DNA of 64,000 nt, taken from Deltaproteobacteria bacterium. GTDB taxonomy: Bacteria > UBA10199 > JACPAL01 > JACOUP01. The stretch's first letter is position 1; each line of letters starts with the position of its first letter. The DNA lies in assembly GCA_016177765.1 (NCBI GenBank), contig JACOUP010000002.1, positions 1 through 64,000 of the forward strand. The letters run 5' to 3'. Both the position numbers and the translations under genes were made by a program. The notes under the pieces are model-generated. The model ran no database searches and was not told where the DNA came from. It was given only the letters and a program-made list of their open reading frames with translations. Shown one piece after another: positions 1 through 8,605 of this stretch.

Positions 1-1
1 G

Positions 2-142
2 GAGATGGTGATGCCTGGGGACCGTGTGGACATTGATGTGGAGTTGATCACGCCGATTGCGATGGAGAAGGAGCTCAGGTTTGCGATTCGTGAGGGGGGT
101 CATACGGTCGGCGCCGGAGTCATCTCCCAGGTGGTGGAATAG
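2..142 (+). CDS. tuf: elongation factor Tu, C-terminal end (partial)
   Basis: The window opens inside this gene, and the last 46 codons and the TAG stop are present. The residues include the domain 3 end pattern [17 protein letters not shown] followed by [17 protein letters not shown], which is the highly conserved C-terminus of EF-Tu, the GTPase that delivers aminoacyl-tRNA to the ribosome. It lies directly upstream of rpsJ, the classic str-S10 junction. Identification is secure; the 5' part lies outside the window. Confidence 0.97.
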   Translation, partial: EMVMPGDRVDIDVELITPIAMEKELRFAIREGGHTVGAGVISQVVE

Positions 143-145
143 GGA

Positions 146-173
146 TGTAGGGGCGAGGTCACCTCGCCCGTAC
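146..173. repeat. family B palindrome between tuf and rpsJ
   Basis: A hairpin-forming element, GGGCGAGGT followed by ACCTCGCCC, flanked by TGTAG and GTACG. It belongs to the TGTAGGGG...CCCCTACA family that recurs inside tsaB, in leuB and before truA. Here it fills most of the short gap between the tuf stop and the rpsJ start and leaves no clear Shine-Dalgarno sequence for rpsJ. Confidence 0.8.
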
Positions 174-181
174 GAAAAAAT

Positions 182-517
182 ATGGCGACACACACAACAT
201 CTTACGAGCAGGGGCAGAAGATCCGGATTCGACTCAAAGGATTCGATCACAAGCTGTTGGACCAGTCGACCCAGGAGATTGTCGAGACGGTGAAAAGGAC
301 CGGCGCCCGTATTGCCGGACCGATCCCGTTGCCGACAAAGATTGAGAAATACTGTGTCCTCCGCTCGCCGCATGTGGACAAAAGATCCCGGGAGCATTTT
401 GAGATCCGGACACATAAAAGGTTTATCGATATTTTGGAGCCGACTCAAGCGACGATTGATTCACTCATGAAACTGGAGCTCTCGGCAGGGATCGATGTCG
501 AGATTAAAATGATATGA
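182..517 (+). CDS. rpsJ: 30S ribosomal protein S10
   Basis: Encodes 111 aa with the S10 core [16 protein letters not shown] near the N-terminus and the conserved RTHKRFIDI segment near residues 77-86. S10 binds the head of the 30S subunit and also acts with Nus factors in antitermination. It is a few residues longer at the N-terminus than usual; the ATG at 182 is the only good candidate. Its stop overlaps the start of rplC. Confidence 0.97.
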   Translation: MATHTTSYEQGQKIRIRLKGFDHKLLDQSTQEIVETVKRTGARIAGPIPLPTKIEKYCVLRSPHVDKRSREHFEIRTHKRFIDILEPTQATIDSLMKLELSAGIDVEIKMI

Positions 518-1236
518 TGGGATTGTTAGGAAAAAAATTAGGAATGACCCAGATCTTTGATACCCAGGGGAATGAGATCCCGGTGACTGTCATCCAGGCC
601 GGCCCTTGTGTGGTGACTCAAAAGAAGCTCACCGCCAAGGAAGGGTACGATGCCGTTCAGGTTGGTTTTGAAGAGGTGCCTGAAAAGAAAACGGCCCGGT
701 TGGGAAAACCGCGGGTGGGTCATTTCAAAAAGAACAACCTGAAGGCCCATCGGGTTCTTAAAGAGTTCCGGACAACCGCTGAACCCTACCTCATCGGCCA
801 GGTCCTGACGGTCGGTCATTTTAAGGTTGGGGATGCGGTTGATGTCATCGGGGTTAGCAAGGGGAAGGGGTTCCAGGGGGTCATTAAAAGGCATGGCAAG
901 CACGGTGGACCGGCTTCCCACGGTTCAACCCTCCACCGTTCGACAGGGTCCATCGGTCAAAGGACCTCTCCTGGAGAGGTTTTTAAAAACATGAAACTGC
1001 CGGGGCATATGGGGGACGATCAGGTAACGGTCCGCAATCTCAAGGTGGTTCAACTCCGCCCCGAAGAAAATCTCCTCTTCGTCAGGGGAGCCGTCCCAGG
1101 GGCCAACAAAGGGTTATTGGTCGTCAAGAATAGGGCGGCTGATTTTGAAAAGAGACTGGTTATTGAGAAAAAAGAGGAGAGCAAGGATGTTTCACCCAAG
1201 AGCGATTCGCTCAAGGGTGATTCACCCAAGGCCTAA
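517..1236 (+). CDS. rplC: 50S ribosomal protein L3 with repeat-encoded tail
   Basis: Encodes about 239 aa starting [14 protein letters not shown]; a second ATG three bases upstream (514) is equally possible. The L3 signature around GVIKRHGKHGGPASHGS is intact. L3 is an early assembly protein near the peptidyl transferase centre. The typical length is about 205-215 aa. The excess is a C-terminal tail (about residues 215-239) containing DVSPK, SDSLK and GDSPK units that come from three tandem family A palindromes. The tail would lie on the subunit surface. Confidence 0.96.
   Translation: MGLLGKKLGMTQIFDTQGNEIPVTVIQAGPCVVTQKKLTAKEGYDAVQVGFEEVPEKKTARLGKPRVGHFKKNNLKAHRVLKEFRTTAEPYLIGQVLTVGHFKVGDAVDVIGVSKGKGFQGVIKRHGKHGGPASHGSTLHRSTGSIGQRTSPGEVFKNMKLPGHMGDDQVTVRNLKVVQLRPEENLLFVRGAVPGANKGLLVVKNRAADFEKRLVIEKKEESKDVSPKSDSLKGDSPKA
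1186..1232 (+). repeat. family A palindromic repeat, three 15-nt units, in rplC
   Basis: Three tandem 15-nt units code for DVSPK, SDSLK and GDSPK. The third core is GGGTGATTCACCC. The second is GAGCGATTCGCTC, in which both arms have changed but still pair. The first (GATGTTTCACCC) is degenerate. Confidence 0.85.
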
Positions 1237-1238
1237 AA

Positions 1239-1853
1239 ATGTCGAACCCGGTTTATAATCTGCAGAAAAAGAAAGTGGGTGAGCTGGAGCTCCTTTCTGC
1301 TGTCTTTGACAAGCCGCTCAAATCGGTCCTGCATCAGGTGATTCTCGGCTATCAGACAAATCAACGACAGGGGACCTCTTCGGTCCTGACACGGCACTTT
1401 GTGACCGGAAGTACACGAAAGATTTATCGGCAAAAGGGGACCGGACAGGCACGGCATGGGGATATCAAGGCGCCGATCTTTGTGGGAGGGGGGAACGCCT
1501 TTGGGCCTCACCCGCGCGATTGGTCTTCCCCGATACCAGTTAAACTGCGGCATGAGGCACTCCGTGAGGCCCTTTCGCTGAAGAAAAAACAGGAGCAATT
1601 AATGATTGTCGATAAGTTTGAACTTTCAAAGGTCAAGACCAAAGAGGCCTTTAAGACCCTCAAAGGGCTTGGGCTAGACAACGCCCTGGTTGTCCTCGAT
1701 GAGGTGACGCCGGAGGCGGTCAAGTCGGTCAGAAACCTGGCCCATTTCAAGGTTTGCCGATCGACCGATCTGAATGCCCTGGAAGTGATGCGGTATGACA
1801 ATCTCTTGATGACAGTGGGCGCTGTCGGAAAGGTGCAGAAATGGCTGTCTTGA
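1239..1853 (+). CDS. rplD: 50S ribosomal protein L4
   Basis: Encodes 204 aa. The conserved loop GSTRKIYRQKGTGQARHGDIKAP (residues about 48-70) is the L4 extended loop that lines the exit tunnel and binds 23S rRNA. The order rplC-rplD-rplW-rplB is the standard S10 operon order. The 3' end overlaps rplW by 13 nt, so translation is probably coupled. In enterobacteria L4 autoregulates the operon; nothing in this sequence shows that here. Confidence 0.97.
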   Translation: MSNPVYNLQKKKVGELELLSAVFDKPLKSVLHQVILGYQTNQRQGTSSVLTRHFVTGSTRKIYRQKGTGQARHGDIKAPIFVGGGNAFGPHPRDWSSPIPVKLRHEALREALSLKKKQEQLMIVDKFELSKVKTKEAFKTLKGLGLDNALVVLDEVTPEAVKSVRNLAHFKVCRSTDLNALEVMRYDNLLMTVGAVGKVQKWLS

Positions 1854-2131
1854 AGAGACCGCTTGTGACGGAGAAGTCGACCCAGGAGAGGGAGACGGGA
1901 AACCTCTACTCTTTTGAAGTCGATTTGAGGGCGACCAAGGGACAGATCCAAAGCGCCGTTCAACAGGTCTTTAAAGTGAAGGTCAAAGATGTCAAAACGA
2001 TGGTCGTACGCGGCAAGACAAGACGGGTTGGCCGTTATCAGGGTCAGCGCCCCAATTGGAAAAAGGCGATGGTTCGTCTTCAACCCGGGAACACGATCGA
2101 ATTTGGGGCGCATTCGCCCGAGGCGAAATAA
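1841..2131 (+). CDS. rplW: 50S ribosomal protein L23
   Basis: Encodes 96 aa. The pattern [12 protein letters not shown] at the N-terminus and [20 protein letters not shown] in the middle are typical of L23, which forms the docking site at the exit tunnel for trigger factor and SRP. Length is normal. It overlaps rplD upstream and shares one base with the rplB start (TAATG). Confidence 0.96.
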   Translation: MAVLKRPLVTEKSTQERETGNLYSFEVDLRATKGQIQSAVQQVFKVKVKDVKTMVVRGKTRRVGRYQGQRPNWKKAMVRLQPGNTIEFGAHSPEAK

Positions 2132-2964
2132 TGGGAATAAAAACCTTTAGACCATTGACACCGTCCCTTCGTTACACGACGAGGCTCGACTTCTCGGAGC
2201 TGAGCAAAAAGAAAGATCCGGAGAAGAGTCTGCTTCGTTCACTTCGGAAGTCAGGTGGGCGCAACAACAGCGGCCGTGTCACGATGCGATTTATCGGCGG
2301 TGGGCACAAGCGCCGGTATCGCATCATCGACTTCAGGCGGGACAAACGGGGTGTCCCTGGACGTATTGATTCCATCCAGTATGACCCGAACCGGTCTTGT
2401 TTTATTGCCCTGGTTTTTTACAAGGATGGGGAAAAGAGATACATCCTGGCCCCTCTTGGCTTAAAGGTTGGGGATGAAGTGGTGGCCTCAGCGGAGGCGG
2501 AGATTCGTATCGGTAATTCACTCCCTCTGCAGAATATCCCGGTCGGCACAGAGATCCATAATCTGGAACTCTCCGAGGGACGAGGGGGGCAGGTTGTCCG
2601 TTCCGCCGGTTCTTTTGCACAGCTTCTGGCCAAGGAGGGGGAATGGGCACAGGTCAAACTCCCTTCAGGTGAGGTCAGGGCGGTCTCCATCAAATGTCAG
2701 GCAACGATTGGCCAGTTGGGAAATCTGGATCATGAAAATATCTCGTTTGGAAAAGCGGGAAGGAGTCGTTGGTTGGGGATCCTGCCGCATAACCGTGGCG
2801 TGGCAATGAACCCTGTCGATCATCCCCACGGTGGGGGTGAAGGGAAGTCCAAGGGGGGGAATCATCCAACCTCTCCCTGGGGGTTACCAACTAAGGGGTA
2901 CAAGACGCGTCAAAACAAGAGGACTGAACGTTTCATTGTGAAGGATCGAAGGGCGAAACTATGA
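2131..2964 (+). CDS. rplB: 50S ribosomal protein L2
   Basis: Encodes 277 aa starting [14 protein letters not shown], the usual N-terminus; an in-frame ATG further upstream would add residues unlike L2. The C-terminal [18 protein letters not shown] segment holds the conserved histidine needed near the peptidyl transferase centre. L2 is required for subunit association. Start and stop overlap the neighbours. Confidence 0.98.
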   Translation: MGIKTFRPLTPSLRYTTRLDFSELSKKKDPEKSLLRSLRKSGGRNNSGRVTMRFIGGGHKRRYRIIDFRRDKRGVPGRIDSIQYDPNRSCFIALVFYKDGEKRYILAPLGLKVGDEVVASAEAEIRIGNSLPLQNIPVGTEIHNLELSEGRGGQVVRSAGSFAQLLAKEGEWAQVKLPSGEVRAVSIKCQATIGQLGNLDHENISFGKAGRSRWLGILPHNRGVAMNPVDHPHGGGEGKSKGGNHPTSPWGLPTKGYKTRQNKRTERFIVKDRRAKL

Positions 2965-3317
2965 GATCGATAAAAAAGGGGCCGTGTGTTGATGAGTCGC
3001 TGACAAAAAAGGTGACTGAGGCGATCAACTCCAAGAGCAAGAAGGTGATCAAGACCTGGTCACGAAAATCCACGGTGACCCCCGATTTTGTCGGCATGAC
3101 CTTCGCCGTTCATAATGGACGGAAGTTCATCCCTGTCTATGTGACGGAGAATATGGTGGGTCATCGGCTGGGAGAGTTCGCCCCGACGAGAACATTCAAA
3201 GGGCACTCCGGAATTCGTAAAGAAGCAGCGGCCCCGGGAGGTGCCCCGGTAGCGGGAGCGGTCGGGGCAACGGCAGCAGCACCGGCAGGAGCGGCGCCCG
3301 CGGCGGCCGCAAAATAA
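2961..3317 (+). CDS. rpsS: 30S ribosomal protein S19 with Ala/Pro-rich tail
   Basis: Encodes 118 aa. Residues 1-90 are a normal S19 ([14 protein letters not shown], then [23 protein letters not shown] and the TFKGHSG motif). S19 sits in the 30S head with S13. Most S19 proteins end near residue 92. This one carries about 28 extra residues made almost only of Ala, Gly, Pro and Val, coded by very GC-rich DNA. The tail is low complexity and probably disordered. Confidence 0.96.
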   Translation: MRSIKKGPCVDESLTKKVTEAINSKSKKVIKTWSRKSTVTPDFVGMTFAVHNGRKFIPVYVTENMVGHRLGEFAPTRTFKGHSGIRKEAAAPGGAPVAGAVGATAAAPAGAAPAAAAK

Positions 3318-3339
3318 AAGATATTTTAAGGAGTGAAAA

Positions 3340-3675
3340 ATGGCAGAGGTGAAGGCAAAATTAAATTACTTGAGAGTCGCCCCGAGAAAGGTTCGGTTGG
3401 TGGCCGATATGGTCCGTGGCCGGAGGGTTCAGGAGGCGCTGGATCTCCTCCACTTTGCCCAGAAGTCATCGGCGGTGGATGTTTATAAATTGCTCCGTTC
3501 AGCGGTCTCCAATGCGACGGTTAAAGGGGGCATTGATGTTGATAATCTCTATGTGAAAAAGATTACTGTCGATCAGGGGCCGACGCTCCGCCGTTTTATG
3601 GCACGGGCACGAGGGCGGGCCGACCGGGTCAATAAAAAATCGAGCCATATAAAGGTAGTACTTTCAGAAAGGTAA
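3340..3675 (+). CDS. rplV: 50S ribosomal protein L22
   Basis: Encodes 111 aa starting MAEVKAKLNYLRVAPRKVRLVADMVRG, the standard L22 N-terminus. The C-terminal beta-hairpin FMARARGRADRVNKKSSHI reaches into the exit tunnel. A clear Shine-Dalgarno (AAGGAG) lies upstream. Length is normal. Confidence 0.97.
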   Translation: MAEVKAKLNYLRVAPRKVRLVADMVRGRRVQEALDLLHFAQKSSAVDVYKLLRSAVSNATVKGGIDVDNLYVKKITVDQGPTLRRFMARARGRADRVNKKSSHIKVVLSER

Positions 3676-3718
3676 AGAACGCAAGCCTTGGCAAAGCCTA
3701 AGGCGCGCAGAAAAACCG

Positions 3719-3738
3719 AAGGGTGAATTCACCCAAGG
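3719..3738. repeat. family A palindrome, intergenic rplV-rpsC
   Basis: Core GGGTG-AATT-CACCC lies in the 82-bp gap between rplV and rpsC. It is the only non-coding copy of family A seen here and its centre is four nucleotides rather than three. Upstream in the same gap GCAAGCCTTGGC is partly self-complementary. Because the copy is untranslated, the element is not purely a protein motif. Confidence 0.75.
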
Positions 3739-3757
3739 TTTTGCGGAGTAAAAAGAT

Positions 3758-4429
3758 ATGGGTCAAAAGACACACCCGACAGGTTTTAGACTGGGAATCA
3801 CCAAGCCGTGGATTTCTCGCTGGTATGCCCGTGCGGATTACCCCAAGTATGTGGAGGAAGATTTTTACTTGAGACGTCTTGTCAAGGAAAAGCTGGCTCA
3901 TGCCGGTGTTTCCAAAGTGGAGATTGAGAGAACGGCTGGTGTCATCAAGGTGAACATCTTTACAGCCCGTCCCGGTCTCGTGATCGGAAAGAAAGGGACA
4001 GGGATTGATTCATTGAAGGGTGATCTTTCCAAGTTTGCTTCCAAAGAGGTGACGGTGAATATTCATGAGGTGAGGAAGCCGGAACTGGATGCCCAGCTGG
4101 TTTGTGAAAATATTGCCCTTCAGCTGGAACGACGTATCGCCTTTCGTCGGGCGATGAAAAAGGCGGTCCAGTCCGCCCGGAAGTTTGGAGCCTTGGGGAT
4201 CAAGATCCGTTGTGGCGGGCGTTTGGCAGGATCCGAAATTGCCCGTTCGGAGTGGTATCGTGAAGGGCGGGTTCCTTTGCACACCCTTCGGGCCGATATC
4301 GATTACGGTCAGGCCGAATCGCTGACGACTTATGGCAAGATTGGGGTGAAATGCTGGATTTACAGGGGAGAGATTTTGACCTCCTCGGCTTTGAGTGAAC
4401 TTCCTTCGAAAAAAGGGACGGTGGACTAA
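3758..4429 (+). CDS. rpsC: 30S ribosomal protein S3
   Basis: Encodes 223 aa. [14 protein letters not shown] is the standard start. A KH domain follows, with [12 protein letters not shown] around residues 76-87, and then the C-terminal S3 domain ([31 protein letters not shown]). S3 lines the mRNA entry channel and has helicase activity with S4. Length is normal and no repeat is inserted. Confidence 0.97.
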   Translation: MGQKTHPTGFRLGITKPWISRWYARADYPKYVEEDFYLRRLVKEKLAHAGVSKVEIERTAGVIKVNIFTARPGLVIGKKGTGIDSLKGDLSKFASKEVTVNIHEVRKPELDAQLVCENIALQLERRIAFRRAMKKAVQSARKFGALGIKIRCGGRLAGSEIARSEWYREGRVPLHTLRADIDYGQAESLTTYGKIGVKCWIYRGEILTSSALSELPSKKGTVD

Positions 4430-4870
4430 ATGTTACAGCCGGCAAAGACAAAGTACCGCAAGGTTCAGAAAGGGCGCATTCGCGGCAAGGCCTATCGCGG
4501 TTGTAACTTGACAACGGGGGAGTTTGGATTGCAGGCCCTGGAATCAGGGTTGGTGACCTCCCGGCAGATTGAGGCCTCCCGTATCGCCATGGCCCGTTTT
4601 ATCAAGAGGGGGGGAAAGATCTTGATCCGTATTTTTCCTGACCGTCCGGTGACGAAAAAACCGGCGGAAACCCGGATGGGGAAGGGAAAAGGTCCGGTTG
4701 AATACTATGCCGCTGTGGTGAAAACAGGACGGATTCTTTTTGAGATGGAAGGGGTAACCTCCGAGATTGGTCGTGAGGCGCTGATGCTGGCGGCCCATAA
4801 GTTGCCGGTTCGTACGCAGATTGTTTCACGGGAAAGGGATTTGCACAGAGGAGTTTACCGTGACGCCTAA
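4430..4870 (+). CDS. rplP: 50S ribosomal protein L16
   Basis: Encodes 146 aa starting [16 protein letters not shown]. The motifs [25 protein letters not shown] and [23 protein letters not shown] are characteristic. L16 binds next to the A-site tRNA elbow. It starts directly after the rpsC stop, and its 3' end overlaps rpmC by 11 nt. Confidence 0.97.
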   Translation: MLQPAKTKYRKVQKGRIRGKAYRGCNLTTGEFGLQALESGLVTSRQIEASRIAMARFIKRGGKILIRIFPDRPVTKKPAETRMGKGKGPVEYYAAVVKTGRILFEMEGVTSEIGREALMLAAHKLPVRTQIVSRERDLHRGVYRDA

Positions 4871-5048
4871 AGAACTGAGAGAGAAAAAACCGGAGGAGTT
4901 GGAGGATTTGGAGAAACAATTCCGGGTGGAGAGGGATGCCCTTGCCTTACAACACAGGATGGGGCAACTCAAGGATACGTCGAGGCTGACAAAGATGAAA
5001 AAAGATATCGCCAGGATTTTAACTATTCGTGGGGTTAAAAATGGATAA
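4860..5048 (+). CDS. rpmC: 50S ribosomal protein L29
   Basis: Encodes 62 aa from a GTG start: GTG ACG CCT AAA reads [14 protein letters not shown], the usual L29 opening. An AGAGGAG Shine-Dalgarno lies just upstream, inside rplP. L29 is a small helical protein next to the tunnel exit. Its last codons overlap the rpsQ start. Confidence 0.94.
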   Translation: MTPKELREKKPEELEDLEKQFRVERDALALQHRMGQLKDTSRLTKMKKDIARILTIRGVKNG

Positions 5049-5328
5049 GGTTATCAAGAAGTTTATCGGGATCGTCGTCAGCAACAAGATGCAGAAAACG
5101 GTTGTGGTTGAGGTTCGTTCGCGCGTCCGGGATCGTGTTTTTGGGAAATATGTGACCCACCGCGAAAAGTTCCATGCCCACGACGAAAAAGGGGAATGTC
5201 GGCAGGGGGACCAGGTTTCGATTGCCGAGTGCCGGCCTCTTTCCCGGTTAAAGAGGTGGCGTGTGGAACGGGTTGTTGCCAAGTCAGTCGGTGGAAATGA
5301 TCTGATTACTGAAGAGGTTCCGTCATGA
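5041..5328 (+). CDS. rpsQ: 30S ribosomal protein S17
   Basis: Encodes 95 aa. The OB-fold protein contains [18 protein letters not shown] and the conserved [14 protein letters not shown] segment. The ATG at 5041 fits family alignments; a GTG at 5029 would add four residues. S17 is a primary 16S rRNA binder. It overlaps rpmC by 8 nt and rplN by 4 nt. Confidence 0.95.
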   Translation: MDKVIKKFIGIVVSNKMQKTVVVEVRSRVRDRVFGKYVTHREKFHAHDEKGECRQGDQVSIAECRPLSRLKRWRVERVVAKSVGGNDLITEEVPS

Positions 5329-5693
5329 TCCAGCCCCGGACCATTTTTGATTCGGCCGACAATTCCGGCGCCCGGAAATTGATGTGCATTCGTGTGCTGG
5401 GAGGTTCCAAGCGGAAGTACGGCACGCTGGGGGATATCGTTGTTGTCGCGGTCAAGGAGGCGTTGCCAAACTCCAAGGTGAAAAAGGGGGATGTCAAAAA
5501 GGGGGTTGTGGTCCGGACGGTCAAGGAAGTCCGCCGCCACGACGGTTCTTACATTCGGTTTGACGATAACTCGGTGGTGTTGATCAATGAACAGGGGGAG
5601 CCGGTTGGGACCCGTATCTTCGGACCGGTGGCCCGGGAACTGCGCGCCAAAAAGTTTATGAAGATTATTTCATTAGCCCCGGAGGTATTGTGA
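5325..5693 (+). CDS. rplN: 50S ribosomal protein L14
   Basis: Encodes 122 aa, the standard length. [32 protein letters not shown] is a typical start, and the C-terminus [20 protein letters not shown] is conserved. L14 forms part of the intersubunit bridge and the RsfS binding site. It overlaps both neighbours by 4 nt. Confidence 0.98.
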   Translation: MIQPRTIFDSADNSGARKLMCIRVLGGSKRKYGTLGDIVVVAVKEALPNSKVKKGDVKKGVVVRTVKEVRRHDGSYIRFDDNSVVLINEQGEPVGTRIFGPVARELRAKKFMKIISLAPEVL

Positions 5694-6001
5694 TTCGTAA
5701 GAATGACACAGTCATGGTGATCGCCGGAAGAGAGAAGGGAAAGACCGGAAAGGTTATTTCGGTGCTGGTCCAGGAAGGACGGGCCCTTGTTGAGAAGCTC
5801 AATATTGTCAAAAAGCACCAGAAGCCGACACCGAAAATGAAACAGGGGGGGATTGTCGAAAAGGAGGCCTCGATTCATCTCTCCAACCTGATGATTTATT
5901 GTTCCAAGTGTATGAAGCCGGTCAGAACGGGGCTTAAAATTTCTAAAGATGGGAAAAAGACAAGGGTTTGCAAGAAATGTAGGGGGGAGATCGGTCAATG
6001 A
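5690..6001 (+). CDS. rplX: 50S ribosomal protein L24
   Basis: Encodes 103 aa from a GTG start preceded by GGAGG. The KOW motif [18 protein letters not shown] lies near residues 8-25. Residues about 74-99 carry CSKCMKPV...CKKC, a four-cysteine zinc-ribbon-like tail found in a subset of L24 proteins. L24 initiates 50S assembly. Confidence 0.96.
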   Translation: MIRKNDTVMVIAGREKGKTGKVISVLVQEGRALVEKLNIVKKHQKPTPKMKQGGIVEKEASIHLSNLMIYCSKCMKPVRTGLKISKDGKKTRVCKKCRGEIGQ

Positions 6002-6555
6002 AGTTTCAAGAACAGTTTCAAAAAAAGTTGATCCCCGAGGTGATGAAAGAATTGGGGATCACGAACCCGATGCGGGCCCCCCGCATTGAAAAGGTTGTCG
6101 TTTCTTCATCGTTGAAAGAGGCGGTTCAGGATGTCAAAGTCCTGGATCGTGCGGCCGACGAAATTGCCCAGATTACCGGTCAGAAGCCGGTGATCACCAG
6201 GGCGAAGAAATCGATTGCCGCTTTTAAGCTAAGGAAGGGGATCCCGATCGGTTGCAAGGTGACCCTTCGCCGGAGGAGAATGTACGAGTTTCTAAATCGT
6301 CTGATCAATATTGCCCTACCGCGCGTGCGTGATTTCAAAGGAGTCCCCGATAGAGGATTCGATGGGCGAGGAAATTATACGCTGGGGATCACCGAACAGA
6401 TTGTCTTTTCGGAGATCCAGTTTGATAAAGTGGACAAGGTCCGCGGCATGAATGTCACCATTGTGACAACGGCGCATGATGATCAGGAAGCCAAGGTCTT
6501 GCTCAAGGCGATTGGGATGCCTTTTTCCGCCAAAGGCGGATCAGCCTCCGGCTGA
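5998..6555 (+). CDS. rplE: 50S ribosomal protein L5
   Basis: Encodes 185 aa. The conserved blocks [21 protein letters not shown] and [26 protein letters not shown] are present. L5 binds 5S rRNA and contacts the P-site tRNA. The final residues SAKGGSASG and the TGA stop are formed by two adjacent perfect hairpins (6526-6555), which add or replace a few C-terminal residues. Confidence 0.97.
   Translation: MKFQEQFQKKLIPEVMKELGITNPMRAPRIEKVVVSSSLKEAVQDVKVLDRAADEIAQITGQKPVITRAKKSIAAFKLRKGIPIGCKVTLRRRRMYEFLNRLINIALPRVRDFKGVPDRGFDGRGNYTLGITEQIVFSEIQFDKVDKVRGMNVTIVTTAHDDQEAKVLLKAIGMPFSAKGGSASG
6526..6555. repeat. double hairpin at the rplE stop codon
   Basis: TCCGCC-AAA-GGCGGA (6526-6540) is followed immediately by TCAGCC-TCC-GGCTGA (6541-6555). 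Both have perfect 6-bp arms with three-nucleotide centres, and the TGA stop of rplE is the last arm of the second hairpin. No T-run follows, so it is not a normal intrinsic terminator. It looks like a dispersed repeat. Confidence 0.7.
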
Positions 6556-6588
6556 AGAAGGGGTGGAGGTTTAACAAAGGATTATACT

Positions 6589-6774
6589 ATGGCGAAGAAA
6601 TCATTGATTGCGAAGGCCAAGCGGAAGCCAAAATTCAAGGTGAGGGGGTATAAACGATGTCCTCTTTGCGGCCGGCCGAGGGCCTTTATTCGCCGCTTTG
6701 GGCTTTGCCGGCTCTGTTTCCGTGGTATGGCACTCCGGGGAGAGCTCCCGGGAGTCATGAAGTCTAGTTGGTAG
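6589..6774 (+). CDS. rpsN: 30S ribosomal protein S14, zinc-binding type
   Basis: Encodes 61 aa. The motifs [10 protein letters not shown] and CRLCFR form the four-cysteine zinc site of the short (C+) S14 type, and LPGVMKSSW is the conserved end. S14 binds in the 30S head near the decoding region. The short zinc form is the usual one in many deltaproteobacteria and Gram-positives. Confidence 0.97.
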   Translation: MAKKSLIAKAKRKPKFKVRGYKRCPLCGRPRAFIRRFGLCRLCFRGMALRGELPGVMKSSW

Positions 6775-6786
6775 AATGGAGATATT

Positions 6787-7179
6787 ATGGTGACTGACCC
6801 GATAGCCGATATGTTGACCCGTTTGCGGAACGGGATGATGGCACGTCACGATAACGTGTTGGTGCCCTATTCCAAGCTGAAGGAGAGCCTGCTCAGCTGC
6901 CTGAAGAAGAGCGGGTATATCCAAGGGTATGAAAAAACCGGTGAAAAGGCGAGCAAAATGGTCGTTCATTTGAGGTACACCCACGACAAGCGGCCGATTG
7001 TTACCGGGATTGCTCGCGTGAGCACGCCCGGACGAAGAGTTTATAAGGGGTACAGCGAGATTAAACCGGTGATGAGCGGGCTGGGCGTTCTCCTTCTCTC
7101 GACACCCCAGGGGATTTTGACCGATCGCGAGGCCCGGGAGAAAAAGGTGGGGGGCGAGGTCCTCTGCAAGATTTGGTAA
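6787..7179 (+). CDS. rpsH: 30S ribosomal protein S8
   Basis: Encodes 130 aa: [14 protein letters not shown] at the N-terminus and the C-terminal [26 protein letters not shown] pattern. S8 binds the central domain of 16S rRNA and represses the spc operon in E. coli. Regulation here cannot be read from the sequence. Length is normal. Confidence 0.97.
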   Translation: MVTDPIADMLTRLRNGMMARHDNVLVPYSKLKESLLSCLKKSGYIQGYEKTGEKASKMVVHLRYTHDKRPIVTGIARVSTPGRRVYKGYSEIKPVMSGLGVLLLSTPQGILTDREAREKKVGGEVLCKIW

Positions 7180-7186
7180 AAAGGTT

Positions 7187-7744
7187 ATGTCACGAATAGG
7201 AAAACAAATTATTAAGGTTCCGGATAAGGTGAAGGTCAACCTTTCTGGTTCAGAGATGAAGGTTCAAGGGCCGTTGGGCGAACTCAAGCTCACCGTGGAC
7301 CCTCTCTTGGAGGTTATGGTGACCCAGGGACAAATCACGGTGAAACGGCGTGAAGAAACGGATCTGGCCCGCGCCCGCCACGGACTGGGACGGACCCTGA
7401 TCGCGAATATCGTCCATGGTGTTTCCGAGGGGTTCAAGAAGGAGTTGGAAATCACCGGTGTCGGTTATCGGGCGGAAGTTAAAGGGCAAACCCTGGTCTT
7501 GGCCCTGGGGCATTCCCACCCGATTCTCTTTCCCCTCCCTCAGGGGATCAAGGCCCAGGTGGAAAAACAGACCCGGATTACGTTGACCGGTTATTCGAAA
7601 GCCGTGGTTGGAGAGGCGGCGGCCACATTGAGAAGGAAATACCGTCCTGTCGAGCCGTACAAGGGCAAAGGGGTCCGGTATGTGGGTGAGGTTGTCATCC
7701 GCAAGGTCGGCAAGGCGGCGGTCGGTTCAGGAGGAGGAAAGTAA
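7187..7744 (+). CDS. rplF: 50S ribosomal protein L6
   Basis: Encodes 185 aa. MSRIGKQIIKVPDKVKVNL opens the protein, and the second domain has EITGVGYRAEVKGQTLVL and PEPYKGKGVRY-like PVEPYKGKGVRY. L6 lies near the factor-binding GTPase centre. Length is normal. Confidence 0.97.
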   Translation: MSRIGKQIIKVPDKVKVNLSGSEMKVQGPLGELKLTVDPLLEVMVTQGQITVKRREETDLARARHGLGRTLIANIVHGVSEGFKKELEITGVGYRAEVKGQTLVLALGHSHPILFPLPQGIKAQVEKQTRITLTGYSKAVVGEAAATLRRKYRPVEPYKGKGVRYVGEVVIRKVGKAAVGSGGGK

Positions 7745-7747
7745 ACT

Positions 7748-8131
7748 ATGGATAAGTTGGAAGCACGACTAAGGAGGAAAGAGAGGATTCGAAAAAAGGT
7801 GTCCGGCTCCGCGGAACGTCCGCGGCTTTCGGTCTATCGGAGCCTCTCCAATATCTTTGCCCAGCTGATCGACGATCAGGCCGGACGGACAATTTTAGCC
7901 GCCTCGACCCTCTCCAAAGATTTTAAGGGTGGTTCACCCAAGGGTGCTTCACCCAAGAATAAAAAAGATGCCGGAAATCTGAAAGGGGCCAAGCTTTTGG
8001 GAACGTTGGTGGCCAAGAAGGCAAAGGCTCAAGGGATTGAAAGGGTGGTTTTTGACCGTGGTGGATTTTTGTTCCACGGGAGAATCAAGGCGTTTGCCGA
8101 CGGGGCTCGTGAAGGAGGGTTGAAATTCTAA
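7748..8131 (+). CDS. rplR: 50S ribosomal protein L18 with internal repeat insert
   Basis: Encodes 127 aa. [20 protein letters not shown] and [32 protein letters not shown] are typical L18. L18 escorts 5S rRNA into the 50S subunit. Between the ASTLSKDFK segment and the NLKGAKLLG helix it carries [10 protein letters not shown], coded by two family A units (7925-7957). This is an internal insertion in a core protein rather than a tail; it sits at a loop that varies in length in the family. Confidence 0.96.
   Translation: MDKLEARLRRKERIRKKVSGSAERPRLSVYRSLSNIFAQLIDDQAGRTILAASTLSKDFKGGSPKGASPKNKKDAGNLKGAKLLGTLVAKKAKAQGIERVVFDRGGFLFHGRIKAFADGAREGGLKF
7925..7957 (+). repeat. family A palindromic repeat, two units, inside rplR
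   Basis: Two tandem 15-nt units with cores GGGTGGTTCACCC and GGGTGCTTCACCC encode [10 protein letters not shown]. The two differ only at the centre of the palindrome, which is the variable second codon of the unit. Confidence 0.88.
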
Positions 8132-8601
8132 TGGCTACAGAAGAATCAGGACTCAAAGAACGAATTGTCAGTATCAGCCGCGTGGCCAAGGTGGTCAAGG
8201 GAGGGCGGAGGTTCAGCTTTTCAGCCCTCGCGGTGGTTGGGAACGGGGCCGGTTCGGTCGGTTTTGGGCTCGGCAAGGCGGCCGAGGTGCCGGATGCGAT
8301 CCGCAAGGCCACCGATCGGGCCAAAAAGAATCTGAAAACAGTTTCCTTAAGAAACCGGACGATCCCGCATGAAGTGGTGGGTCATTTTGGTGCTGGCATG
8401 GTCTTTTTGAAGCCGGCCTCTGAAGGGACCGGGGTGATCGCGGGTGGCGCCGTCCGGGCGGTGGTTGAATCGGCGGGGATTCATAATATTTTGACCAAGT
8501 GCCTCGGAACCCATAACCCCCACAACGCGGTGAAGGCGACCATGGATGCATTGGAACAATTACGGAACCCGGAAGAATTTACTAAAAAGAGGATGAGTTA
8601 A
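8131..8601 (+). CDS. rpsE: 30S ribosomal protein S5
   Basis: Encodes 156 aa. [23 protein letters not shown] starts the double-stranded RNA-binding domain, and [19 protein letters not shown] the C-terminal domain. S5 contributes to decoding accuracy with S4. Its start shares one base with the rplR stop. rplO follows 4 nt later, so the usual rpmD (L30) between them is missing. Confidence 0.97.
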   Translation: MATEESGLKERIVSISRVAKVVKGGRRFSFSALAVVGNGAGSVGFGLGKAAEVPDAIRKATDRAKKNLKTVSLRNRTIPHEVVGHFGAGMVFLKPASEGTGVIAGGAVRAVVESAGIHNILTKCLGTHNPHNAVKATMDALEQLRNPEEFTKKRMS

Positions 8602-8605
8602 GATA

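Noticed and set aside
1186-1232. Tandem units as a CRISPR array
   Set aside because: The 15-nt units have no unique spacers, lie inside a coding sequence and no cas gene is in the window.
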